From Crocodylus rhombifer (Eukaryota; Chordata; Crocodylia; Crocodylidae): DNA of 64,000 nucleotides. Numbering within the stretch: the stretch's first letter is position 1; each line of letters begins with the position of its first letter. The translations under genes were made by a program, and so were the position numbers. The DNA is taken from positions 135,799-199,798 of the forward strand of contig JAVSML010024629.1 in the NCBI GenBank assembly GCA_038503035.1. The letters run 5' to 3'. Of this stretch, positions 1 to 11,416 are shown piece after piece. Below the pieces are notes generated by a model that saw only the letters and a list, made by a program, of their open reading frames with translations, made no database searches and had not been told where the DNA came from.

Positions 1-75
1 CCTTTGGGCAGGGGGCTGGACTCGATGATCTCCCGAGGTCCCTTCCAGCCCTAATGTCTATGAAATCTATGAAAA
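1..75 (+). repeat. CR1 LINE 3' end (fragment)
   Basis: This is the terminal segment of a CR1 element in plus orientation, cut by the window edge. It shows the conserved CR1 3' block (a GGCAGGGGGCTGGACTCGAT core followed by a cc(c)ttccagccct stretch) and ends in short repeated units resembling ATGAAATCT. The same subfamily ends at 53535 (plus) and, reversed, at 11109. Confidence 0.85.
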
Positions 76-120
76 GACTGTCAAACTGGACAGTTTCTAG
101 TTCAATACCAACTACTTTAG

Positions 121-182
121 TGGCAGGGGGTCAGACTTGAAGATCTGTTCAGGTCCCTTCCGACCCTCGAAACTATGAAACT
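121..182 (+). repeat. CR1 LINE 3' tail, second subfamily
   Basis: A second, more diverged CR1 3' tail in plus orientation. It has the GGCAGGGGGTCAGACT block and the AGGTCCCTTCCGACC block, and it ends in CTATGAAACT. It lies 45 bases past the previous tail, so two insertions are stacked at this edge. Confidence 0.7.
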
Positions 183-640
183 TTTTCACATGTGCATATA
201 TATAAAAAGCCTTTAGGCTCATCATCATTTGCATGTTACAGGGGTGAATACCTTAACAATTATCTGTGGTTTTTTTAATGCACCATGGTGGAAGATAAGA
301 AATTTAGGAGGAAAAGAGACAAGTGATAAAGTTTATGACAAAACCACAACAGACTTGATTAAGCAAAAATATCATAACACAATGACAAACAGACCAAAAT
401 CATTTTTATTTTAAGTAATGAACTGTTGGTATAAAGTGGCATAAATCTGGGACTGCACTTATTTTTTTTGTCTTGTTTGAATATAGAGTTGTCACTTAAT
501 TGATCAGCAGGCATCCAGGTTTTCTGTTTCCCGTGGTAAAATGGAGTAAAAAGCAGATTTCCCCCTTTAACAAAGGAAAATGCATGTGGCAGAAAGCCAC
601 CTTGGTTTCTCCCCAAAAATCTCTGCCCTGTGACAATGTG
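183..640. other. AT-rich unique DNA, nothing recognised
   Basis: No repeat, splice-bounded open frame or RNA gene is recognisable. The short open frames here (61 and 85 codons on opposite strands) overlap and have no coding signature. Confidence 0.6.
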
Positions 641-1450
641 ATTAAAATCTCTGCACTGTGACCATTTGATTAGGATGAGCCCAGCACAGGAGTCACACCT
701 CAGCCTCTCTCTTTAGGTAACTTGAGCTGGCTGCATTCCTGAGGGAGGGGGGAAACCTGCTCCCTCTGCCTACGTGACTGGCATCAGCTACCTGGGTGAG
801 GGGTTTCTGCCTGGTGTGCTGGAGTCTGCCCGGCAACTAGTGATGTATTTCAAATTGGTTGGCCAGCAGCCAACAGGTGCTGGCCTCCACTGGACCAGGT
901 GAATGAGGTCACAGGGGCTACATAAGTTAGGACTGCCCAGGAGGAGGGGGCAGCCGCCATGCGGGGGACTCAGAGAAGCTTTACCATCTGAAACTGGCTC
1001 TCTCCCCCATAACTCATGAGCAAGGAACTGCCTGCCTCCAAAGGGAAACTTCACCAGCCTTTGGAAGATGCTTGTGAGTAAGCTACTCAAGATCTGATTA
1101 CATATCTAGCTGGCAGTAACTCAGATGCGTGATCAAACGGCTACCTCAGCCAGACTGTTTGCTCTTTAGGATTTCTAGGATATTGCTCAGTCTTGTACCC
1201 TACTTTCACCTTACCCCTGTAATCAATAAAAGTTCTCCTTTGTGACCGGTGTGGGAGACTTAGAGGGGTGGGTCTAAATTATGCCTAAGAGACCCCTTTG
1301 GTCTGCGGACTAAGGGAGACTGTACTTTTTGCGCCCAGACTTGGGGAAGTGCCCCAAGTGCCTGTACTGGGTCGAGTACCCATAGGACTTTAGGCCTGTG
1401 TTTCCCTGAGGACACAGGGCCGAAAGTGAGTCCATTCTCAGGGTGGTTGC
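640..1450 (+). mobile_element. Possible solo LTR or retroviral-like regulatory unit
   Basis: The segment has features in the order expected of an LTR. A TATA-like CTACATAAGT lies at 919-928, and an AATAAA polyadenylation signal at 1225-1230 is followed by a TTCTCCTTTGTG stretch. About 100 bases later a GCGCCCAGACTTGGGG stretch (near 1330) resembles a tRNA primer-binding site. I see no second LTR and no gag/pol-like frame, and the TG...CA ends and target duplication are not clear. It could equally be an unrelated GC-rich repeat. Confidence 0.3.
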
Positions 1451-1479
1451 AGCTACGTTACCCCCCAGGCTAGCAAGTG

Positions 1480-2510
1480 TGATCCAGAAAGGGGTCGGGC
1501 CGGATGTAAGGCGCCCCTAGGGAGGCATTCGGAGCCTGGCAGGTGGGAGGGCGCAGGGAGGTGGGCGGCTCAACGCAGGAGCACCCCCTACTGGCCCGCC
1601 ACAGCGTATTTGTCATATTACCGGAGAAACCCATGGTTTTTGCACTTTTGCAAAGAGCTCTCTGCAGGCTGACAGTTCCAGCCTGCAGAAGGCTGCAGGG
1701 AGTAGGAGGAGGACGGTCAGGCAGGGGGCACCATGTGTATGTATATTCACATGGCTGCCAGGCAGCCTGGAGAGCAGCTCTCACAGATAAGTTGGTGGGG
1801 GGGGAGGGGCCCCCCATAGGGACGGAGTGAAGGAGGGAGAAAGGAAGGGAGGGAGTTAGGCAGGGCTGTAATGCATGGCCTCTGCCCAGTCGGGAGGGGT
1901 TTGGGATGGGGCTGTAATGCATGGCTGTACCACCCTGGCTGGGAGCAGGACAAGGTCACAGACAGCTTGTCCAGAGGGCTGGGGGTGAGGTCAACTCCCT
2001 GCCACTGTGTGCACTCACGGGGGGGGGGGGGGGGGGGAGGCCCCATGCCCCCAGATCTGTGCACAAGGTGAGGGCAGGCGTGGGCTGCTCACTACAAGTT
2101 AGGGCTTCCACCCTGTTGCCCTTCCCGGAGCCTCCACAACCCAGCAGGTGTGACCTGGTGCTGCAGGGCACAACGGGGCCACACAAGGAAGTTGCTTGCC
2201 ACTGCAAGCTCCCTACAGCCCTGGTAAGGCATCCCCTGTCCACACGGTAGCAATGGGGGCAGCAACACACAGTTGTGCCCCTCACTGCTGCTTTGCACAC
2301 AGAGGATGCATCACCAAGGCACCATGGAGATCACAGCTGAAAGCAGATTTAAAGCACAGCCCTGCTCTGCTCTGCCCTACAGTGCTGGGTCACACCCTTG
2401 GCACTGCAGAGGCCCTAGGGAGGGCAGCAGGGTGGGAGCCCGAGCCTTCAGCAGGCAGCCCACACCCACCCCCACCCCACACACAGATCTGGAGGCATAT
2501 TTTTGCTTTT
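1480..2510. repeat. GC-rich repeat block with G19 homopolymer
   Basis: A GC-rich stretch with overlapping open frames on both strands, which is typical of composition rather than coding. It contains a run of 19 G at 2019-2037. A following stretch (CCCCCAGATCTGTGCAC and onward, 2048-2110) resembles the arms of the palindromic elements at 5016-5706 and 51470-52270, so it may be a decayed third copy. A short GGGCTGTAATGCATGGC unit occurs twice (about 1864 and 1909). Confidence 0.45.
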
Positions 2511-2519
2511 TAAATAGTC

Positions 2520-5010
2520 AATTCAATCAGTTCATGTTACATTGACAGGATTTTCCAAGATTTCCATTTGTAGCTTAACTTCTTCAGGCTGGCAGAAAGA
2601 ATGGATTTAAATAAAAGGTCTAACCCCAATAAGTAAGTGGTACAAAAGAACAAAAACACCCTAACTTAAATCTCCAGCATAAGGTACATGGGCTCATACA
2701 GAGCATTTACAAAGTCTCAGAATTCAGAACTAATTTGAGGCTGCTGTAAACTACAAGACTAGAATATGCTAAAACACTTCTCACCTCTTTGCCCACAAGA
2801 TCAGGAAGGTACAAAAACTGTGGAAAGGCATCTTGGCATTCACCTCAGCTGTTTGCTGCTCTGGTATACCACTTTATGCTTTCAGAAAGCAAACAACACA
2901 GAATATAACAAGACCATCTATTTAAAGCATTGCAGTGCTTCATCAAATAAGAAGTGCTATGATAATCCAGGACTAGTCTAATTCTGAAATATAACACTGG
3001 AGGAAGATTTCTCAGCCCTTGCTGAAAACTTCCATGTCGTCATTTTGTTTACTTATAACCTGCTGGGAACTGATTTTACTCTTCATGATACATCCTCACT
3101 TGGATGTCTTTGAAAAGGGCAGATTTACAAAGAATTGGATATCTTTAAAATACAGATAATTTTAATTCTGTATAGCACAGACATAAGGAAAGGCAAGACA
3201 CTTATTAAACTTACCATTTTGATGCCAGTTCAACAGTTTTTTTCTCCATAAAGGATCAAACAAACAGTATAAGCCACCCTGATCTCAGACAATTATTTTT
3301 TGGAACCGACAACATCAGCTTCAGTGCTTTATACATTCCCCTGTCCCATTACACCTTCATTCCCATCTGTACTACTCTTCATGGGTCACATCCCAAACTC
3401 TGTCAAGCAACCACGCTTTCCTTCCTTTCACTCAAAAATATTCAATTCTTCCACCATATCCAAGAGAAACAAATATATTTAAATATGCACAGATTTTTCT
3501 GTGCTAATGCTTCTTCTGGGTATTCCAATAAGTCATTTCTTCTCTCTCTGATTTTAAGTATTTCATGACAGACAGTGTTTATATTTTGCAATTGATATAA
3601 TGCCAAACATTGTCAGCACTCACAAAACAGCAAGTCTTAGTAAAAGTTAGACTAATGCCTAAGAGATGTCAGAGCACCATGTTTTTCATGCAGTAAGAAA
3701 AAAGAATCAGCAATCATCACAAACTCCCACACACAAAAATTCTTACTGATCGCTAGCTTATCAGCGAATATAAGAATTTGCAGAGCTGAAAGTGCTTGTA
3801 CTGAACTGCCAATCTGTTTTCAATTGTGACAAATTTGGTTAAAATCTTAACTGGTTAACAATCTTAACTGGCATGTTTTTCAGTGACAGATCACATCACC
3901 TTATTTCTTGCACATAATCTGTAGTTTTTAAGTGCTATCTTAGCATAAGCAAGCCAGAAGAACTTTTATTCCAGGCTGTTCATTATGTAAGTTTAAATGG
4001 TCTCCTGATTTAGCAGTACTTCTGACATTGTTTCAGGACTAAACAGACACACACCTTCAGAGAAGTCTAGCTGTCATTCCCAACCTCCTATATAATTACA
4101 GTTCAGTCTTTTCAGTATTTCCCAAATAGTCGAAGTCTAAGATTCCTAACTCAATTTACAAAGTTATTTGTAACAATTAAAAAATAAAAAACCTTTCAAA
4201 TCCCAAACGGAAGCTAGATGGTGATGCACACTCTGTAAGAAAGCAGTAGTTTCCATGAACTACTCACCTTTTAAAAGAAGATGCAACAAGAGAACATTCT
4301 TGTTCACCAAGTAAGAGAGCTGTTCTGCAACAGGCAGGCACATTCAGATCCTCTTATCTGTTAATTCAAACAAACAAACAACCCTATCAGTATAGAAGTT
4401 TCATTTAAGCCCTCCTGCTCCAAATGGGATATCAAAACTAAAGGTGTACTTTGAAATGTGCAACATCAACCAGTTTAAACAGCCCTTCAAAGGTGCATAT
4501 GAAATGATCCAATTCTGAAATTCAGGCCTCAAACTTGGTCAAAAGCCAGCCAAGCTTTTTTAACTTTAAGGAATGAAGTCAAGTCTCTTGTCAATATTCT
4601 GTGTTAAGCAAGGATCTTTAGCTTTCACTGTCAACAGACTGAAGCCATACACACATGCACCCCAAAACTATGTAATTGGGATACTTGTAAAAGAGTAAGT
4701 ACTTTGTACTTAACTTACAGCCATCAGAGATCAAAAACAACTTTTTGCCCATTTTAGGCACACTTCACAGACTCAGCTTATAATCTTTTGGTGGTAGTGT
4801 CTCTTGGGGCTGCACTATACAACTTTTGTGTCACTTGAATGGTTTGGGAGGCTGCTTCATCCTTTGTATTTATAAAGCTATCTATAAAGCTCAAGGTGCT
4901 GGGGGGTGGGGAAAAAAGTGCCATTTACTAAAAAGACTGTAGGACAATTCTGCTAGACACAGACTGAAATGAAAGAAGCTGTCACATTAAAAATAATGAC
5001 TTGTAAACAT
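2520..5010. other. AT-rich unique DNA with weak minus-strand exon candidates
   Basis: No transposon is recognisable. On the minus strand several short segments have good splice sites. 4268-4324 ends at a perfect donor (AAAAG then GTGAGT). 3215-3278 ends at ATG then GTAAGTTT. 2782-2814 sits between a good acceptor and GTGAGA. Each is too short to be called alone; see the findings for a phase-compatible chain. The rest looks intronic. Confidence 0.4.
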
Positions 5011-5015
5011 ATAGA

Positions 5016-5706
5016 CTAGGGATGGATTGAAGAGATTTTGGGGGGCCATACCAATAGCCGATTTTTAAGGAGGTATATCGGCTGATACTGATCCGATTTC
5101 CAATATGCAGCTCAGCAGCTTGAAGAACAGTGTTCAGCTGGTAGTCTGTTGTGGTGGAAGAAGCAGGGGAAGGGAAGAGGCATGGGAAGGGTAGAATGAG
5201 GCCCCTGCAGTAAGGAAGTGGGGCTGGGGCAGGTGCTGCCCAGTCAGGGCAGGGTGGGGCATGGGATGAGCCATGGCGGTCTGGCACAGAGAGGCATGTA
5301 CCCCCAGATTTGTGCAGGGCAGGGCAAGCAGGTTGTCACTGCAGGTTAGGACCGGGACTGCACTGGGGTCTTCCTGATAGGGGAGTTGAGCCAGGCAACA
5401 CTCAGGACGGGCAGCGCTGGGAGGGGCAACTGGCTGCAGCCACCCTAGAATTTGCCATAGCACCCAACCCTCCCTCCCAGCGCTGCCACTGCCCGCCCCC
5501 AGCACAGCCTGGCCCAACCCCCNNNNNNNNNNCCAGCTGGACACAGTGCTCCACGCTGTCCTTCTAGCCGCCTACATGCTGAGCTGCAGCTGCATGCATA
5601 CACAGGGCACTTATTGGACAAAACAGGAGTTGCATCAGACAAAAAAGCTGATTTCCAATGCAGTCAATTTTCTTGATATCAAACCAATATATCGGTGCAT
5701 CTCTAA
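5016..5706. mobile_element. Palindromic (foldback-type) nonautonomous DNA element, copy 1
   Basis: The left end begins CTAGGGATGG and continues through TTTTTAAGGAGG. The right end read in reverse begins TTAGAGATGCACCGATATAT. The centre is GC-rich and self-complementary: the left arm carries GGGGCTGGGGCAGGTGCTGC and the right arm carries the reverse sense (CCAGCGCTGCCACTGCC). An assembly gap lies in the right arm. The outer 90 bases match the inverted right end of the copy ending near 52270. No transposase is encoded. The terminal AGGGATGCACCGAT-like motif is common in reptile DNA transposons; I did not assign a superfamily. Confidence 0.65.
5523..5532. other. Assembly gap (10 N)
   Basis: Ten undetermined bases inside the right arm of the palindromic element. 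A strong hairpin is a plausible reason for the break. Confidence 0.99.
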
Positions 5707-5905
5707 TACAGATCAAAACTCCAAGTAGCTGTCTAACAAACCTGAGAAACAGGAACTCACCTAAAGCAAACTACTGATGTTGAATGAGCCCCAGAAAATC
5801 CATCTCCTAACTTTAGGTAAAAGTTAGTTTATTTATGAAACAGAGAGTCTGTCTCAACTGACAGCTTGCCACTTCAGCTTGTTAAGCAGTACAATCAGTA
5901 CATCA

Positions 5906-6130
5906 CAGGCTGCCAAAGATAGCCTGTGGGTTAGATCTAGCCCACTGCCCTATCATCCAGACCTGGCACCGCCCATGGGTCTCTGATCTGAGCAGTGCCA
6001 GCAGCACTCAAGGCTGACCCAAGGTGCACGCAGCTTATGGCACTGCACCATACCAGCCCTGTATCCAGCATGTAGGGCCAATCAACAAACCTGAACCACG
6101 CTGCAGGACCTAATGAGTTTGACACCTTTG
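5906..6130. mobile_element. hAT-like nonautonomous element
   Basis: The right end reads GAGTTTGACACCTTTG, which is the inverse of the CAnnGGTGTCAAACTC terminus common in hAT-derived short elements. The left end has CAGGCTGCCAAAG. The length of about 225 bases and lack of coding sequence fit a decayed nonautonomous copy. The expected 8-base target duplication is not clear (GTACATCA against GTATAGCT). Confidence 0.5.
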
Positions 6131-6665
6131 GTATAGCTGGTTTACAAGTGGCTTTGTCCTGGACAAATTATCAGCTCTAGAAAGATGCATGAGCTTGTGG
6201 CAGAACACTTAAACCTCCCTGGACATTTCATCATGAACCTCAGCACAGCTGTTTTTGAGCAACGAACTTTAAATACCATCTTGATCATAGAATTGCACAA
6301 GTCATCATTCAGAGACTAGATTGTGTTAAATACGGTTTACACTATGGGTTAAGAATCTGTAGTCCCTATTACCCGGATTAGTTTCTGTGATGCCTTTGTC
6401 CCTATGAGTAGTTTACTTATTTGCCTCTCCCACCACTGCCCTGCCCCCCTTTTCCTGTCTTTTGTATTCACATCACTGTTTGATAAACTACTCTGTACAT
6501 GTCTTCATGGCATCTGATAAACTTTTGTGAGCCAGATCTGAGTTTATGAATTTCTGATTTAGTCAGTCTATAAGGTGCATCTCTACCCAACTTTTGTTCT
6601 AGACAGACAGGCACAGCACACAGACCACCTGGTATGTGGTGTTAAATAACTACAGGAGAACCATG

Positions 6666-6956
6666 AAGGCTGCTTGCAGATGCTTTAAAAAAAAACAAAA
6701 CAAAAAACAAAAAAGACAAAACAAAAAAAGTGCACTTTACTGAAAGACACAGCACGTTACTTCAACCTGGCTCTGCAGCGTCTATATAGATCAGGCACTT
6801 CAGTGGAGCTTTTTGGCACTTTAATAGCTGATCCAATCGGGGCTGTCTCGTCTGGGTATACAGTGGGGTCAGCGCAGGAGCACACAGAGTTTAAAGTAAA
6901 GCGTCATTTGTTTGTTTTTGTTTATTTGTTTGTTTTTAATGTCTGCAAGCAGCCTT
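6666..6956. mobile_element. Inverted-repeat element (MITE), copy 1
   Basis: Terminal inverted repeats are AAGGCTGCTTGCAGA on the left and GTCTGCAAGCAGCCTT on the right. The inside is about 260 bases with no open frame. The inner sequence (GCACTTTACTGAAAG near the left, a TTTAAAGTAAAGCG mirror near the right) is shared with the copy at 7639-7970. No target duplication is obvious, so the superfamily is undetermined. Confidence 0.7.
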
Positions 6957-7638
6957 TGTGAATATACAGACTGGTATATATGGAATACCAAACCATAACT
7001 ACTAAAAGTTTCAGATGCAACTTGAGTGCAACTGTAATTACGAAAAGGTGATGCATCATATTTCATTTTGACGTAATGACACTGGTTCAACATATAAAAT
7101 TTAAGCCTCAGGTAGGGAATGGGTCTTTAAAAATGGAGAGAAATACCCAAACAAGGCCCATTAAAAATTTAGACAATGATGGGGAAAAAAATTAAATGAG
7201 CTTCTACCGGTTGATACTATACAAATACAGCAGCTAGATGAACTCACAAAACTAACTGAAAGCCCAAAGTTTTTCAAAGACAATAATACAATACATTTGA
7301 AACAGAAGATTCCAGGAGCTGAGCAGGCATCTGAATGAAGCAGTGAGAAATATCTCTACTTAGTCTGGTAAATCTTTTTTGTAGTAGACTCTCTTATGAG
7401 CCAAAATTTTTCTGTACAGCCATTAAATAGCTTTAATCCACAGGGTTTAATCTTCATGCTATCAGATGTAGAGACTGCTGGTCCAGCTGCAACATTTGGC
7501 CTCAGCTCTGCAAAACAGTGCCCAAGAGATTTGCAAGTGTAAGGGTAGATTGGATTGGCTAATACATCATCTTAGAGCACCAATACTTACATTCTCTGGC
7601 TGGAACTACCTTAGTCTGACACACCTTTCTGAAAAACT

Positions 7639-7970
7639 TGGGCTGCTTGCAGACATTAAAAACAAAAAAAAACACCACACACTTTACCAGAAGCAGCAGT
7701 GCATTACTTTGACCTGACTCCACAGCTTCTGTATAGATTGGGAGCTTCAGCAGGTCTTTTTGGTGATTCAATCAGCTATTAGATAAAAGCACCAAAAAAT
7801 ACCCACTAAAGCACCAAATCTATACAGACGTCAGGCAAGCTGGGTCCAACTAACACATTGCCTCTTCTGAGAGTGTTGGGCTCAGCGCAGAAGTGCACGG
7901 AATTTAAAATAAAGCAACGTTTGGGGGAGGGGGGGTTGTTTTGTTTTTTTAACATCTGCAAACAGCCTTA
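7639..7970. mobile_element. Inverted-repeat element (MITE), copy 2
   Basis: Same family as 6666-6956. The left end is GGGCTGCTTGCAGACATTAA and the right end ATCTGCAAACAGCCTT. The inside shares CACTTTACCAGAAGCAGCAG and a GCTCAGCGCAGAAGTGCAC mirror. It is slightly longer because of a G-rich stretch near the right end (7922-7937). It is noncoding. Confidence 0.7.
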
Positions 7971-10679
7971 AGGCTTAGCAGATGGAGATAGAGAGTGGGT
8001 GTGGGGGGGGGGAAGGAAAAAAGCACAGAACTGATTCTTTATACAAAAAATCAAATGCATTTGTTATAGACTTAGCGCTTATTCTTTGCTGTGAGCAGAA
8101 CACTGGAAGTGGATCTGCTGAAGGGCCTCTCAACTTCTGGAATGCGCTCAAAAGAAGCTTTCAACTCCCACTGTGGTCTTTCAGCTTAGCTGATTTGCAG
8201 GGTCTTTCTGAGTACCTAGCAGATAAAAGGTTACCAATCCAAGCCAATGAAGAATATACCACTTACATCAGGAAGCTATATACCTATGGAACAGGGATGA
8301 TTTTTCTTTCCTTTTCCACATATACAGCTTATACCACATGTAAGGACTTCTGTAGCAATGCCCTGAATAGAGGACAGGAACACACATTCCCCGAGCTAGA
8401 TGGATGGCCCTGAGAAAACCAATTCATATAAGCATGCCCAGGACTCTGAGGATCACTGAGCTTGAGTTTGGAGATGGTCAAGCTGTATTTGAATGTACAG
8501 TCCTTGAGAAGAACAGTGAAAGAAACATAAAATTCCCCAATACATACATTTTTTGATCTGTCCACTAAAGATTACATTACAAGAGGAGCCCTTAGAAGCC
8601 CATGATGTGTCTAAACAGATCTCAGCCCACCGTCCACAGATATTCATGCAAGTGTAGGCTGCTATATGACCAAATTGATGCAGGCTCACACTGGTATTTG
8701 AAGACTCCTATCTGCCCTCTTAAGCACCTTTTCTGGAAGCTGAACATGCCCATTTACTTCAACCTCTCCTCATATTGGAAGCATTGAGGCAATCCTGACT
8801 TTGCCTTTACCCTTAGCATACAGTAGAATCCATATTCTTCCCAAGTTAAGTTCTTTTATATCCAACCCCCTCTCCCTTTCCTTCTCCCTCTCCAATCTGC
8901 AAACTCACCAGGATTATATATAGCTGCAGCAAAAGGCTGCATGGAGCCACTGATATGCTCTAGCTGTTAACCGTGGCCCCGATTGGAGAAGCGGCACCAA
9001 CTGAAATCATTTGCACAGGACCACTAAGGAGTTTCAGCTGAGTGGAGAAACAGTGCCCTTCAGAGTAAAGGCCAGAGCAATGAGATGAATTGCTAGTTTT
9101 CAATTCAGCAATCTGCATATTACAAAGGTTGTGAACCATCCCCATATGAAAAATCCAGATTCTGCTGTACTAGCTTACGTATGGAAAAAGCTTACAGATT
9201 TGAATGTACAAGGCAATGCATGGATCAAGACATCTTCTGAATGACACAACTCCGATAATGAGCTAACTGAAGTCACACTATACTTTTCTTGATATTGCAA
9301 GTGATCATTCAAATGCTTTCACAAAGTAGGATGCAAATTTGGAATTCTGCTTTGCACAGATTAGGCTGAGCAGACTGTGCTGCCTCATTTGACTTCATAT
9401 TTAAATTAGCCAGTCAAAGGATACAACAAATAAGTAGCGTTTCAGCAATCATCTAACATCTGTGACTAACTGAATCAAGTCTACAACACCTTTCCAAATA
9501 CTATTAAAATGAATACTTTCCAGGCAATCTGGCAGACTAATCAGCATGGCATGATGTAGTGGCAAGGAGTGGTACAAGAACAAGAAGCAGTAGTGCCTAA
9601 GGTGTCAGGAACACATACAATAAGGATCCTGAACCTTGTCCTCCTCTTCAAATAGAAGATACAGAAATAAAGAAGTTCTGCATCAGAAAATAAGGCCACT
9701 GAGGGATGACTCCAGTTCAGGAAGTCTGAATTATTGATTCACTTATGCTCTGTAGGAAGAGGTCTGTTCAGTCTGTCCACATTCTACAGACATGGTTAAT
9801 GAATTGCTGAACTAATAATGTAATACTATATGCATCCGTTCCACAGCTGTACTATTTCTCTAAGCACAGGAATGATCTCACCCTTCTCTGCCTTTTCACA
9901 TTTAACAGGGCACCATCTGTGAAGATCCAAAAGGACTATCTGAGAATCAAAAGATAGAAACTCCCTAAAAAAAAGCTGCAAACTAGTCCCAACTCTAAAA
10001 CACTTATATGCCCTATTTTCTCACTCTCTTACACTAAGTGATGTTCCCAGTGAACTTATCAATCCACTCCTGACAAATCCATCACTAAACTCCTTGTTGG
10101 AAAGAATGGGGAGAATGGTATCCCTATGCATACTCTGGGTCTTTCCACCAAGTAAGGGAAAAAAGAATCATCTGCAGGGTTATTGAAATGTAACTGCACT
10201 CAACATGTACAGACTTTTTCCAGTCCTGTAAATGGGTAGTTGTACGTTGTCATGGAAAGGGAAAGAGACCATGGTGCCCAGTAAACTAAGACAAGCCCTT
10301 GCTGTTGCTTGAGGAACTGTCTGAAGTTAATAACAGTGAACAAAACTTCAAATCTGTCTTAAGGAATGGCAGCTTTAATCATCCTCAAATATATTAAAGT
10401 TTCTGTATTATATCAGGAGACTTTTCTATGTTGACTTGCAGGTCAAGAACCCCAATAGCTGAAAAATGGTGTGGAGCAAGTCCTGAAATTCCTGCTGTAA
10501 CTTTTCTCTGATAAGCCAGTTGCCTAAGCAGGATACACCAAAATACCATTACGTGTGCAGCTGCTACTCTCAAGAAATTTATAAACAATCTTTAGAGATG
10601 CTGAGCAGCCAAAGGATACCATGAAACCATGAATTTCCTGTGCCTGAGATGTATGGTAAAAGTTAGCATCCTGAGATAG
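7971..10679. other. Unique DNA, nothing firmly recognised
   Basis: The 143-codon plus-strand frame at 7982-8413 has no recognisable domain, no clear splice context and a G-run near its start, so I do not call it. On the minus strand a segment ending at 8911 abuts a strong donor (CCTG then GTGAGTTTGC); it may be a short exon but its acceptor is poor. A 61-codon minus frame (8960-9145) follows an acceptor-like TTTGTAATATGCAG. None is convincing. Confidence 0.45.
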
Positions 10680-10858
10680 GATCACAGTAAAGAAGGGCTG
10701 GAAGGGACTTCTAGTTCAGGTAGGGTCATACCTAACTAAACCACCTCAGCCAAGTGTCTATCCAAGTTGCTCTTAAAAATTTCCAGGGATAGAGAGTCCA
10801 CAACTTGTCTAGATAATCTGTTCCAATGCTTGACCATCCTCCTAGTCAAAGTTCCTCC
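10680..10858 (-). repeat. Old CR1 3' end (fragment)
   Basis: A diverged CR1 3' region in minus orientation. On the plus strand it shows AGGGCTGGAAGGGACTTCTA and the CCACAACTTGTCTAGATAA block of older CR1 subfamilies. It ends abruptly at a 'cctcctaat' position where the next CR1 begins, so it appears to have been the landing site of that element. Confidence 0.7.
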
Positions 10859-11108
10859 TAATCATTTCATAGACATTAGGGCTGGAAGGAACCTCAGAAG
10901 ATCATCAAGTCCAGCTCCCTGCCCCAGGGGCAGGAAGTCAGCTGGGGTCACAGGATCCCAGCAAGATAAACATCCAACTTTCTCATGAAGGCGTTCAAAG
11001 TAGGTGTTGAACCACCTCTGATGGCATGTTACTCCAGACCTTGGGGGCTCGGACAGTAAAGAAATTCTTCCTTATGTGCAGCCTGAAAAGGTCTTGCAGG
11101 AAGGAGTT
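10859..11108 (-). mobile_element. CR1 element B, 3' part (split by element A)
   Basis: The 3' end of a minus-strand CR1, running from its terminal CATTTCATAGACATTAGG to a point inside the ORF2 C-terminal region (GTCTTGCAGGAAGGAGTT on the plus strand). The sequence resumes at 15742 with AGTTTAGAACCATTCGACC, which is exactly what would follow in a CR1. The 4-base AGTT flanks both sides of the interruption. Confidence 0.8.
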
Positions 11109-11416
11109 CATAGATTTCATAGACATTAGGGCTGGAAGGGACCTCGGGAGATCATCGAGTCCAGCCCCCTGCCCAAAGGGCAGGAAGTCAGCTGGGGTCA
11201 TAGGATCCCAGCAAGATAAGCATCCAATTTACTCTTGAAGGTGTTCAATGTAGGTACTTGAACCACCTCCGCTGGCAGACTGTTCCAGACCTTGGGGGCT
11301 CGGACAGTAAAGAAATTCTTCCTTATGTCCAGCCTGAAACGGTCTTGCAGGAGTTTGTGACCGTTCGACCTCGTCATCCCTTGGGGCGCTCTGGTGAACA
11401 GACGTTCCCCCAGATC

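Noticed and set aside
1470..2513. Many 60-150 codon frames on both strands
   Set aside because: Overlapping, mirror frames in GC-rich repeat sequence, interrupted by a G19 homopolymer; no domain or splice structure.
7982..8413. 143-codon plus-strand frame
   Set aside because: Starts in a G-rich stretch, has no recognisable domain, no splice or promoter context, and no CR1 or transposase similarity.
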